Assembly: GCA_903813345.2 (NCBI GenBank)
Contig: CAIIXF020000001.1
Span: 55,445,885-55,509,884 of the forward strand
Source: Owenia fusiformis
Taxonomy: Eukaryota; Annelida; Polychaeta; Sabellida; Oweniidae
DNA length: 64,000 bases
Direction of reading: 5' to 3'
Part shown: positions 54,001 to 58,690 of the stretch, piece by piece
Numbering within the stretch: the first letter of the stretch is position 1
How the letters are laid out: the number at the start of each line of letters is the position of its first letter
Translations under genes and position numbers: made by a program
The notes under the pieces: generated by a model
Told to the model about the DNA's origin: nothing
Seen by the model: only the letters and a program-made list of their open reading frames with translations
The model's database searches: none

Positions 54001-56257
54001 ATGATGCAGATGTTGCAGATTTGGATGTCATTATTCTCAGCATCAACACAAATCAAGGCACTTTGGAACTACGCTCAGATCATGGAAAAGTGAAGCTTGT
54101 CTGGGATGGAGAGATCTCTAACAATAACACAGTATTGATCAAGGATGAATGGACATTGGTGACAGTATCGTGGAGAAACTTTGATGGCAGAGTCATTCTC
54201 ACAACTACCACCAATGGGGCCTTCAGCCAGGAAACCAGCATATACCACAATACAGGCGTAGCTGTTACTCTTGCAGATATCACTGTTGGAGGAACATCTG
54301 AAGTCAGTATGGACATTGACAATGTAAAGATGTGGAGTTACACCAAATTATATGGTGAAATGAAATCTGAATCTGAGGACTACATTACAAATGTGTTCAC
54401 TTTAGCCCAACTGTTGAATATTGGATTTGACGAGGGTGATTCGACTCCACGCATTTACTTCAATGATGCCTATCCAAAAGCAACAACAAGTGAAATGCAT
54501 AGCACAGAAGGCACTATGGGACCTGCAAATAGACTCCCCGTATGGATCCCCTCAAATGCACCAGTCATGAGGAAAGCAATACCAACACCAATTGCTTCTT
54601 ATGATTCTGCTGAAGGACAAATCTGTAAGGAATCTATTGATGCTCTCATGCCTATGTGTCCAGATATGATATCAATTGGACAGATGTTTGTTGAGAATTG
54701 TGTAAGAGATCTCAAACGATATGGCACCAGTAAAACTAATATCACCGCCTCAGCATTTGCATTCTACTGCAAAGGACAGAAGAACATTGAGGAATGTGAC
54801 ATGGAAGGCTATATGGACTTCTGTTATGACTACTACGTACCCCCAACAGATTCATCTATGGCAATAATCATTGCTGCAGCTGCTGGAGGTGCTCTGGTTG
54901 TAATTGGTCTCATCATTATCATAGTCATTGTGGTCATTAAGAAAAAGAATGCAGCGAAGGGTGAAGATGATAAACTGGACAAGAACCATCCATTACTTAT
55001 GGATCAAGATCAAATGGCTGAGAGTAGCGGATCTGCACCACCAGAAACTAAAGATGAATATGGCTTCAGAACTCATATAGATGATGATGATGTAGACTTT
55101 AGCTCTGGAAACAACTTTGAAATGTCTGGTCGTTCCAGACGTGAAAGTACTGGCTTCATGGAGACTGATATTGACAAACCATTGTCAGGCACCAGAAAGG
55201 TTGCCAATCTGATGGCTGCACTTGACGATGAGGAAGACATTGATATGAGACCATTGTCTGCTAGAAATAGACCAAAGTCTTCAGTATCCAGGTCATCATT
55301 GTCTTTGTCATTGAGTCCAAGACGTAATAGTGTTACTCCTATTGACTTTGACCCACCAGCAGATGCTCCAACAAGCAGACCAGGAACTGGCAGGAGCCAC
55401 AGATCTATACATCCTGAGGACCCCAGACCACAATCTGCTGTCAAGTCTATTCATCCTGATGATCATTATTCTGAATATGACTCCGAATCATCTGATGACT
55501 CTGAAGAATGGAATCTCCCAGACGATGTTCCCACCAATGCTACTGCAGCTGCTCCAACTACAGTTATGGCAGCTGCTGTTGTTGCCGAGATAGCAAAGGT
55601 TGATAAGAAGCCTAGTACCGAACTGACAGAGGAACAGATTGAGGCCAGGAAAGAGAAAGCCAAAGAAGATCTTAAGACTTTCCAGGAGAAGGCTAACAAA
55701 GCTCATATATCCTCCTCAAGTGTGGACTGGAAATCTCAACTGCTTGGTGGCATGGGAGGCATTAGTGCTGCAGCTAAGATGGGCAAGCTCTGGAAGAAAA
55801 AGGCTACAACTGCCAACACTGACAACCCAACTGCTGCACCACCAGCTGCTTCAGATCAACTCTTACGTATGGAAACATTCACAAGTGTAGATCTTAGCGC
55901 TTCACAAACAAATACAAGAGAGAGCACCATTGCTGAGGAAGAGGAATCAAGTTTCGGGTAAGTTTCTATATTTTCATTAGGAAACATTTCAATTATTGCA
56001 AGAATGATTGAATTTTGAACCCCGAGTCTTTTCTTCATAAAGTTATTTATATGTGCAATGATGAACATATATTTAGTAAATCTACATTAATGTAAAGTTC
56101 TGTTTGTAATAAAACAATGAATAAAATAAATAATATGTATAATTGTGATTTCAGAGCTGCATCTGGAGCTGTGCCAAAGATTGCACCCCCTTCAAGCCCC
56201 AGGAAACAGAGCCTTGCTGGACTCTTCGGAAAAAACAACAAAACAAGCCCAAGATAA
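1..56257 (+). CDS. Giant VWD / beta-repeat / LamG / EGF transmembrane glycoprotein (3' part of gene, 8 exons visible)
   Basis: This single gene covers 88% of the window and is cut by the left edge, so no start codon or signal peptide is visible. Exons as I splice them: 1-44271, 44424-45111, 45353-45573, 45730-45869, 46088-46185, 46386-46650, 46847-55957, 56155-56257 (stop TAA 56255-56257). All introns are GT-AG and the reading frame is kept through every junction; exons 2-8 sum to 10626 nt, exactly 3542 codons. The order of parts is: VWD-like modules with inserted beta-repeat arrays, seven VWD-LamG-C8-EGF units, a transmembrane helix (54861-54938) and a cytoplasmic tail. The predicted product is an extracellular adhesive or matrix-like membrane protein of at least about 18,300 residues. 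VWD domains are known from mucins, zonadhesin and IgGFc-binding protein, where they support polymerisation and adhesion; that role here is inference. I do not recognise a named orthologue. Exon 1 contains nine apparent single-base frameshifts. Confidence 0.9.
3..1067 (+). CDS. Giant gene exon 1, frame block a: end of VWD module V1 first half, start of repeat array R1
   Basis: Open in frame 3 from the left edge. It begins inside a VWD-like module with the PCG-x-x-x-C motif (residues TPCGDTTCVSQTQ, from position 3) followed by VVVHAPYTN and VVFDGEGNPIDF. From about 130 the sequence turns into tandem beta repeats. The block ends where the expected residues TRIDEDT are reached only by a change of frame near 1065-1070. 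There is no splice signal at this point, so the block is part of the large exon. Confidence 0.85.
130..3700 (+). repeat. Beta-repeat array R1, inserted in VWD module V1
   Basis: About a dozen tandem units of about 95 residues, each made of two half-repeats of about 47 residues. Half A: TDxDGNPVDLxxG then TVGDLTIxQ then TVTDGSSGxTVTVTGTG. Half B: ITDGDGNxIxLxPG then NTTIGDVTITRxDEDTYxV then a TVTVP end. Apart from two Cys at its very start the array is Cys-free, and it is rich in Asp, Thr, Gly and Ser. It separates VVFDGEGNPIDF from the VWD end at 3706. Confidence 0.9.
1065..1070 (+). other. Frameshift 1 (one base missing)
   Basis: Frame 3 reads QTVIELMRTH-stop, while the family consensus RIDEDTLVIVD is found one frame over from 1070. 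One base is lacking in GTAATAGAATT relative to GTAACTAGAATT-like neighbours. Confidence 0.8.
1070..5017 (+). CDS. Giant gene exon 1, frame block b: array R1, end of V1, first half of V2, array R2
   Basis: Continues the protein in the next frame from AGA ATT GAT (RID) at 1070. Repeats run to about 3700. Then the second half of VWD module V1 follows: strands from 3706, GSCDGDINNE at about 3886-3915, FVYEYTDPE at about 4020, and the terminator CPVGYYGADC at about 4088-4117. Module V2 starts with TTFDGITY (about 4194) and PCGETVC (about 4285). From about 4385 it is interrupted by array R2. GxCDGxxxN is the counterpart of the GLCGNxNG signature of VWD domains. Confidence 0.87.
4385..5190 (+). repeat. 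Beta-repeat array R2, inserted in VWD module V2
   Basis: About three units of the same family (VTDHEGNHMTLGTGN, VTDNEGNVIDISSGE, ITDSNGDTINLTPGQ). Contains the frameshift near 5017 and runs directly into a Ser-Gly linker. Confidence 0.88.
5014..5019 (+). other. Frameshift 2 (one base missing)
   Basis: GATGTACTGTTTC stands where neighbours have GATGTAACTGTT; loss of one A of a doublet. Continuation TVSLPLIETVITDSNG is intact. Confidence 0.8.
5020..8277 (+). CDS. Giant gene exon 1, frame block c: end of V2, VWD modules V3-V6
   Basis: Array R2 ends at about 5190 and is followed by a Ser-Gly linker (5194-5305) and the V2 end (GTCDGNLDNE, about 5361-5390). Further VWD-like modules follow. V3 has TNYDGESY at about 5560 and ends CTCGYYIEDCC at about 6140. 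V4 has TTFDGVQY at about 6237 and ends CPPGFFGADC at about 6890. V5 has TTFDDVTY at about 6997 and ends CVCDFYLDSCC at about 7655. V6 has TTFDGLSF at about 7760 and GSCDGDIDND at about 8181. Two types of cysteine terminator alternate (CPxGxxGADC and CxCxxYxxxCC). Confidence 0.88.
5194..5305 (+). repeat. Ser-Gly-rich linker 1
   Basis: Encodes alternating Ser, Gly, Thr with Asp/Glu (GSGTGSDSGSGSGTGSGS and on). Simple DNA repeat of GGATCAGGAACTGGCTCT type. Ser-Gly pairs beside acidic residues match the known context of glycosaminoglycan attachment sites; actual modification is inference. Confidence 0.8.
8275..8279 (+). other. Frameshift 3 (one base missing)
   Basis: ENIN-stop in one frame continues as TESIMNGTNIES one frame over. 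The shift is at ATCAACTGAA. Confidence 0.78.
8279..14104 (+). CDS. Giant gene exon 1, frame block d: EGF, VWD-LamG-C8-EGF unit, VWD modules V8-V12
   Basis: This block is 5.8 kb long and unbroken. It opens with an EGF-like Cys cluster (about 8430-8700, ending GWYGADC). VWD V7 follows (TTFDGASF 8769, GTCDGNMDND 9177), then a concanavalin/laminin-G-like domain (about 9385-10020; GRIDELRVWD near its end). Next come a C8-like Cys-rich helical segment (about 10060-10340) and a second EGF pair (about 10345-10590). VWD modules V8 (TTYDGVTY 10738), V9 (TNFEGVQF 11452), V10 (TNYDGATF 12211), V11 (TTYDGVQY 12913) and V12 (TTFDGVTY 13711) follow. V7-V11 contain no repeat array. A Ser-Gly stretch lies at about 13435-13527. 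Array R3 starts at about 13895. Confidence 0.9.
13435..13527 (+). repeat. Ser-Gly-rich linker 2 with 21-bp minisatellite
   Basis: Three direct copies of a 21-bp unit at 13460-13480, 13481-13501 and 13502-13522; the first two are identical. Encodes (SGSGSGS)-type sequence just before NTNFVYEYTDENG. Confidence 0.88.
13895..14645 (+). repeat. Beta-repeat array R3, inserted in VWD module V12
   Basis: Between two and three units (VDSDGNEVDLTTGDT, ITDSNGNPIDLSPDG, ITDDKGNEIDLDAGE). Same position within the domain and same following Ser-Gly linker as R2, which supports a common origin of V2 and V12. Confidence 0.88.
14102..14105 (+). other. Frameshift 4 (one base extra)
   Basis: GTAGGGTAATATT in place of GTAGGTAATATT (V-G-N-I); a G run of three instead of two. 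Confidence 0.82.
14106..18311 (+). CDS. Giant gene exon 1, frame block e: end of V12, V13, first half of V14, start of array R4
   Basis: After array R3 there is the longest Ser-Gly-Thr linker of the window (14649-14847), then the V12 end (GSCDGDLDNE at about 14912) with no Cys terminator. V13 (TNYDGSKY 15109; GSCDGNPFND about 15567; CTCGYYADNCC about 15728) and the first half of V14 (TTYDGVQY 15828; PCGQEAC 15921) follow. From about 16060 the V14 domain is interrupted by array R4, which continues in the next blocks. Confidence 0.87.
14649..14847 (+). repeat. Ser-Gly-Thr linker 3 with 18-bp-type minisatellite
   Basis: About 66 residues of SGTGSGTES / GTGSDTGTGSG pattern. The DNA is an imperfect tandem repeat of units such as GGATCTGGAACAGGAACT. 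Follows array R3 directly; likely length-variable between individuals. Confidence 0.87.
18310..18312 (+). other. Frameshift 5 (one base missing)
   Basis: GAAGTACAATAGAAACTGG; with one more base (GTAACA) the frame reads EVTIETGAIGDMEV, as expected of the repeat. Confidence 0.75.
18314..19612 (+). CDS. Giant gene exon 1, frame block f: array R4, middle part
   Basis: Consists wholly of beta repeats of the form TDxDGNxxDLxxGxxTTVGDxTI. No VWD Cys motifs and no splice sites. Entered from block e by an apparent missing base near 18310-18312, and left at 19611-19612 where an extra C in GTGACC breaks the frame before DGSSGNT. Confidence 0.82.
19610..19613 (+). other. Frameshift 6 (one base extra)
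   Basis: GTGACCTGATGG in place of GTGACTGATGG (V-T-D-G); an extra C. Confidence 0.82.
19614..20465 (+). CDS. Giant gene exon 1, frame block g: array R4, continued
   Basis: About three repeat units in a third frame, starting GAT GGC TCA TCT (DGSS) at 19614. Ends at the run GGAGGATG (20463-20470), where one extra G moves the frame out of the expected GDVSSVGN. Confidence 0.8.
20465..20468 (+). other. Frameshift 7 (one base extra)
   Basis: CCTGGAGGATGTT in place of CCTGGAGATGTT (P-G-D-V); an extra G. Confidence 0.82.
20467..21660 (+). CDS. Giant gene exon 1, frame block h: array R4, continued
   Basis: About four repeat units, opening GDVSSVGNVTI and closing VVVTVSTPT at 21660. The expected continuation EPGVTDGDGN lies one frame over, from 21663. 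Confidence 0.8.
21658..21662 (+). other. Frameshift 8 (one base missing)
   Basis: ACTCCGACTCTGAACC; the continuation EPGVTDGDGN is one frame over, most simply by loss of a T. Confidence 0.75.
21663..23035 (+). CDS. Giant gene exon 1, frame block i: array R4, last complete units
   Basis: Opens EPGVTDGDGNTVELTQED and runs through about four to five units. Ends at an apparent extra C (GGAACC at 23031-23036); the continuation VEITDSGVLD is read from 23038. No stop codon interrupts the block internally. Confidence 0.8.
23034..23037 (+). other. Frameshift 9 (one base extra)
   Basis: GGAACCAGTTGAAATA in place of GGAACAGTTGAAATA (G-T-V-E-I); an extra C. Confidence 0.8.
23038..44271 (+). CDS. Giant gene exon 1, frame block j: end of R4/V14, V15-V18, array R5, first two and a half composite units
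   Basis: This is an uninterrupted reading frame of 7078 codons. It contains the end of R4; the V14 end (GNCDGDINNE about 23395, CPAGYFGADC about 23614); V15 (TNFEGVTY 23719), V16 (TTFDGLTY 24535), V17 (INYDGTEY 25240) and V18 (TTTDGLTY 26050, GSCDGNVNNE 26490). Array R5 (about 26590-40240) then follows, and the separated V18 end FVYEYIGPDN at about 40350. Composite units follow: VWD 40510-41080, LamG 41090-41745, C8-like 41790-42030, EGF 42030-42300; VWD 42320-42810, LamG 42890-43555, C8-like 43590-43860, EGF 43880-44130. The next VWD begins at about 44150. The exon ends CAG|GTAAGA at 44271, phase 0. That the frame is clean here while the first 23 kb is broken nine times argues that the gene is functional. 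Confidence 0.93.
24067..24165 (+). repeat. Ser-Gly-rich linker 4
   Basis: Encodes GDTGTSGSGSGSGGSGSGSS, then an acidic/Thr stretch, in VWD module V15, at the same place as linkers 1 and 3 in V2 and V12. A shorter one (GESGTGSGTGSETGSSSDD) lies at about 25371-25428 in V17. Confidence 0.82.
26590..40240 (+). repeat. Beta-repeat array R5 (largest), inserted near the end of VWD module V18
   Basis: About 13.6 kb with no frame break, roughly 45-50 units of about 95 residues. I see only one Cys (about 27990). The marker PGxTDxxGNxVxLxxExVAxVG recurs at about 30595, 31200, 31835, 32425 and 33035, again a spacing of about 600-635 bp. Later units (33.9-38.9 kb) vary more in length, and several carry extra inserts such as QEADSGTGDATG. 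Unlike the other arrays it sits after the GSCDGN motif of the domain and before its FVYEY segment. Confidence 0.92.
44424..45111 (+). CDS. Giant gene exon 2: rest of a VWD-like domain and start of a LamG domain
   Basis: Acceptor TTTTATCAG ends at 44423; the exon opens VIMRSCSEGLCIVG, joining DIQ of exon 1 in phase 0 to give the VWD strand and its paired Cys. The VWD part ends with a Cys cluster (CCGNEIGGLCGSC, about 44722-44760) close to the GLCG core of canonical VWD. A LamG-like domain starts at about 44990 (YTLCFDRSSAI). Donor CAAG|GTATGT at 45111, phase 1. Without splicing the frame meets a stop soon after the donor. Confidence 0.9.
45353..45573 (+). CDS. Giant gene exon 3: LamG domain, middle
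   Basis: Acceptor TTCTTCTAG ends at 45352. The exon gives GTILSYSNTKTFAV, the typical LamG strand seen in every other copy of the domain here. Ends CTGACAATGGCT|GTAAGT, phase 0. Length 221 nt; its phase fits exons 2 and 4. Confidence 0.88.
45730..45869 (+). CDS. Giant gene exon 4: LamG domain, last strands
   Basis: Acceptor TGATTTTAG ends at 45729. The exon encodes NLALGRWMSA and FTGCMDELRIWN; compare GRIDELRVWD in the copy at 9.8 kb. Donor AACAG|GTAAGT at 45869, phase 2. 140 nt. Confidence 0.88.
46088..46185 (+). CDS. Giant gene exon 5: end of LamG domain
   Basis: Acceptor TTGTTCTAG ends at 46087. The 98-nt exon completes NRW and encodes YLWKFDDAAG, the equivalent of the GxFGFDEGYG / YWSFNEGKG strand of the other copies. 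Donor GCAG|GTACAG at 46185, phase 1. Confidence 0.85.
46386..46650 (+). CDS. Giant gene exon 6: charged linker with furin site, start of C8-like domain
   Basis: Acceptor TATGATGCAG ends at 46385. The exon encodes a linker that is acidic and Pro-rich (PERPFKAPENSLSDAP), the basic cluster SKRRRRS, then DAIFDFCDFLFVESELAT, the first helix and Cys of a C8-like segment. Donor GCAAC|GTGAGT at 46650, phase 2. Confidence 0.87.
46556..46573 (+). other. Furin-type cleavage site 1 (K-R-R-R-R-S)
   Basis: Encoded KRRRRS in exon 6, between a LamG and a C8-like domain, in a hydrophilic linker. It fits the R-x-K/R-R consensus of proprotein convertases; cleavage would fall after 46570. Confidence 0.7.
46847..55957 (+). 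CDS. Giant gene exon 7: four composite units, transmembrane segment and most of the tail
   Basis: A 9111-nt exon. It finishes the C8-like/EGF part of the third unit (TTCAPLGASK; EGF about 47050-47310). VWD about 47330-47890, LamG 48050-48720, C8-like 48770-49010 and EGF 49030-49290 follow. The next unit is VWD 49330-49800, LamG 49915-50590, C8-like 50640-50815, a Thr/Ala-rich linker with two furin sites (50820-51030) and EGF 51070-51310. Then VWD 51335-51860, LamG 51940-52600, C8-like 52640-52880, EGF 52905-53180. Last come VWD 53190-53740, LamG 53870-54560 and C8-like 54600-54830, directly before the membrane helix. Donor TTCGG|GTAAGT at 55957, phase 2. No frameshift anywhere in the exon. 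Confidence 0.94.
50967..51017 (+). other. Furin-type cleavage sites 2 and 3 (RRKR-S and RSKR-S)
   Basis: Two dibasic sites 12 residues apart (RRKRS at 50967-50981, RSKRS at 51003-51017), placed after a Thr/Ala/Asn-rich linker and before an EGF pair. Cleavage would release everything N-terminal from a membrane-bound piece containing two composite units, unless disulphides hold them together. Confidence 0.7.
54861..54938 (+). other. Transmembrane helix of the giant protein
   Basis: 26 uninterrupted apolar residues (AIIIAAAAGGALVV, then IGLIIIIVIVVI) followed by the stop-transfer sequence KKKN. The Cys-rich extracellular modules are N-terminal, so the topology is type I. Confidence 0.93.
54939..56254 (+). 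other. Cytoplasmic tail of the giant protein
   Basis: About 370 residues in exons 7 and 8, without Cys-rich modules. Features seen: basic stop-transfer; acidic runs (HIDDDDVDF, DDEEDIDM); Ser/Arg clusters with kinase-like sites (SRRES, RRNS, SPRKQS); a repeated SIHPEDPRP / SIHPDDHYS motif; Ala-rich stretch; a Lys/Glu-rich probable helix or coiled coil (LTEEQIEARKEKAKEDL, about 55623-55673); and a C-terminal Pro/Ser part. No catalytic domain recognised. Its length suggests cytoskeletal or signalling contacts (inference). Confidence 0.75.
55958..56154 (+). other. Intron 7 of the giant gene
   Basis: GTAAGTTTC at the donor, TGTGATTTCAG at the acceptor, 197 bp, phase 2. Joins the tail in exon 7 to the last coding exon. 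Confidence 0.85.
56155..56257 (+). CDS. Giant gene exon 8: C-terminus of cytoplasmic tail
   Basis: Acceptor GTGATTTCAG ends at 56154; the first base completes a Gly codon. Encodes AASGAVPKIAPPSSPRK then QSLAGLFGKNNKTSPR and TAA (56255-56257). Basic, Ser/Pro-rich. Without this exon the exon 7 frame stops at once at TAA 55959-55961, and that stop contains the donor GT. Confidence 0.85.
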
Positions 56258-56720
56258 ACAATCAATGACACAAAATGGACTTTGAGAAAAAACGAATGGA
56301 TATTATATAATAAACCAACCCTGCATGATAATGGACTATGAAACAAATAGCATTTAAAAAAACTAAAAAAAAAGAATAAGAAAACATGCTCACATATTTA
56401 TACAAATTATTTATTAAAAGAATACTCAATTTATTATTTTAAATCTTTCCAAAGTAGATTCTATTTTTTTATATGAAACAGTTTTGCAGATATATTTATA
56501 ACAAAAATAGATACCTCAAGATGAACATCAAATCAAGATTCTACTTATATTACTATTGTTTTTTCCATATCAACATCAAATGGAGAAATCTGTCACAAAA
56601 GTATAATAAGTATTATCCTTGATTTAGATAAATATATAAAATTATTTTGATCATTTTCTATGTAGTGATTTTCTGTCTTATTCCAGTGAAAAAAATAAAT
56701 TAGATTTCAAATATGTTATT
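56258..56720 (+). other. 3' UTR of the giant gene with candidate polyadenylation signals
   Basis: A+T-rich non-coding sequence after the stop. AATAAA occurs at 56309-56314 and at 56694-56699; the second is followed by TGTTATTTATTTGTTTATTG, a typical T/GT-rich downstream element, so it is the better candidate. Confidence 0.6.
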
Positions 56721-58591
56721 TATTTGTTTATTGAAAGTGTCTGAGAAAAACATGATCAGGGGCATATCTAGTATCTTAAAATAGGCAAGGAAGAATATCA
56801 ATATAAAAAATATCCTAATGCCTCAGTCACATTTGATCTACAGCAAATGTATGGCAGCTGAATCTTCCCAAAATCGAGAGAAATATGCAGTACGATGAAG
56901 ATTTTCTATATCAATTTTGTGAAGCTACGGCCAATGTAGAGCAAATTTGACTGAGGCTTTAGCATTCATATTAAGTTTCATTTAAAAACAAATCCTAATA
57001 AATATTTTCTGTAACATTTTGTTGAGGAAGATGCCTCGCCTATTTCTTGACTGGCAATGCAAATGATTATGGAAATGGAGAATCTAACAGCTTAAAGTGA
57101 GAAGTGCAATGCTTGCAAATAGACCAAAAAGCCTAGTTCTAAGATCTTGGATTTTTAGAATGTAGGCATAACAGGCCATGTTAGCCAATTGGCCTTGCTC
57201 TCCCTTTATCATGACAACAGTGACAGTTCAGTGATTCCACCCATTAAATGTTATAAAGAATCCTCGGCCTGCAGACTCATTGAAAATACAACAGGCCCAG
57301 ATGTCATTTACCAAATACTGAGTCAAAGAATACATAAATAATATGAGGACCCAAACAAGTGCAGACAAAATAGGACATAAACATTTTCTTCAAGTCATGA
57401 CATCAAAAATATGTTTTATACCCTCATATTTTTACATTGAAATTCACAATATATTATACTTTTTTCTGCCATTTTTGTGCTTTTCATACTCTATTATTAA
57501 AGGTATGTGATTAACTATGGATTATACCAGCATATCATATCTGTTTTTTATGTCATTTTATGTCACCACAAGTGATGACATATTTTTATGGTCTCCAACT
57601 TTTTTGTGGACAGTGGACAGTGTTCAGTGGTTTGAGAAAAGATATGATCAACCTGCGTTTGTCACTTTGGCAATAACATTAAGGTGACTTATAACATTAA
57701 GCAGGCTACATGACTTCTACAAAACTAGTTAAACCACAACAGATGAGACCAAATTATATATTTCAATGTTTTATTTTCATTATTTACAAATGCACACACA
57801 ATTCATTTTGGAAATTGCTATTTTTTACAATATATGAAAATATTCCATACACATAACTGAAAATCTATCAAAAATTTCTGTTATTCTAATGACACTAGGA
57901 AACCATAAATGAAACCCAATTTTTTGGCAAACAACAGCCGAAATCTTTGATAAATATGTTGGCAGAATAATTAAGTCCAGAGAAATAAATTACAGAGTGG
58001 TTTCAAATGACTCGACTACAAAGGCCAATTTTGAAGTACAAAATGCCTACTATTTTTTTATTCACCAAAAAGTTGAGTATCAATTTGCTTGAACAGTTCT
58101 TTAAGATCTTAAATCAGGGGCACACTATATTTAAAAATAACATATGCAGGTATGGGGCAGGTATATACCTTTTGGAAGTGTTCAGATGAACATCCATAGT
58201 AACATTAAACAGCTCAGATTAGATCAAGTAATGTTAACATGCCATTACCAAACACTTTACAATACTATACAATATATGGACTGGAAGATGTTTCTTGAGA
58301 ATAAGGTCCTAAGGTTCACTTGTGTTATATAAAACTACCATAGCAATCTTTAGAAAGTCGATTGATATCCAGGAATCCAGGAAATACTAAGATCAGGTGA
58401 GAGAGAAAAGAATTACAAATGTCATTCCCTGTACTGGATTCAGGCTCCAAATTGTTTTCATAATTAGCCTACATAACTAGATCTCATTTATGTTTAAGTT
58501 GAAGCACTGCATGTATCTGTTGTTGCCAAAGGCTACAAACTGAACCCATCAATCAGTCAATCACCATAAACCCAAGTCTGACCATCCATCA
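56721..58591. other. Intergenic region between the giant gene and MRPL20 (tail to tail)
   Basis: No convincing exon on either strand. It holds a short fold-back element (56820-56957), a small palindrome around 57550-57575 (ATGTCACC / TGATGACAT), and on the - strand candidate polyadenylation signals (reverse AATAAA at 58057-58062 and 57770-57775) suited to the MRPL20 transcript. The two genes converge here. Confidence 0.55.
56820..56957. mobile_element. Short fold-back (MITE-like) element
   Basis: 23-nt terminal inverted repeats: GCCTCAGTCACATTTGATCT... at 56820-56842 and its reverse complement at 56935-56957, 21 of 23 positions matching. The inner sequence (138 bp in all) is partly self-complementary too. 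No coding capacity; no clear target-site duplication found. Confidence 0.6.
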
Positions 58592-58690
58592 TCATAACAT
58601 GCCTCTTGTTATGACACCTGAGGGAGCAACTAGTCCATTTTGAGTTATCCCTGCCTCTAATTGTTGTTTCTTGGCCAAATCCACTAAGCT
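58592..58690 (-). CDS. MRPL20: MRPL20 exon 5 (last, 3.4 kb from exon 4)
   Basis: 33 codons including TGA; acceptor TTTATTTTCAG. Encodes SLVDLAKKQQLEAGITQNG then VITRGML-stop. It joins exon 4 in phase 0 (TFK-SLVDLA), as in other MRPL20 (TFKSLAALA). Confidence 0.88.
   Translation of the reverse strand, partial: SLVDLAKKQQLEAGITQNGLVAPSGVITRGML

Larger units (their letters stand above)
40510..54840 (+). repeat. Seven tandem composite units: VWD-like, LamG-like, C8-like, EGF
   Basis: Unit borders (bp): 40510-42300, 42320-44130, 44150-47310 (with introns), 47330-49290, 49330-51310, 51335-53180, 53190-54840. Each has a degenerate VWD domain, a LamG/concanavalin-like domain (GxxxSYxxxxxFxxxxxxG and later DxLRIWN), a Cys-rich helical segment resembling C8 (example C-x14-C-x12-C-x15-C spacing near 43649-43805), and paired EGF-like repeats (CPGGxxxPCSGHGxC type). 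The seventh lacks the EGF and runs into the membrane helix. An eighth, isolated copy lies at 8.7-10.6 kb. The LamG call is firm; the C8 call rests on Cys spacing only. Confidence 0.8.
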
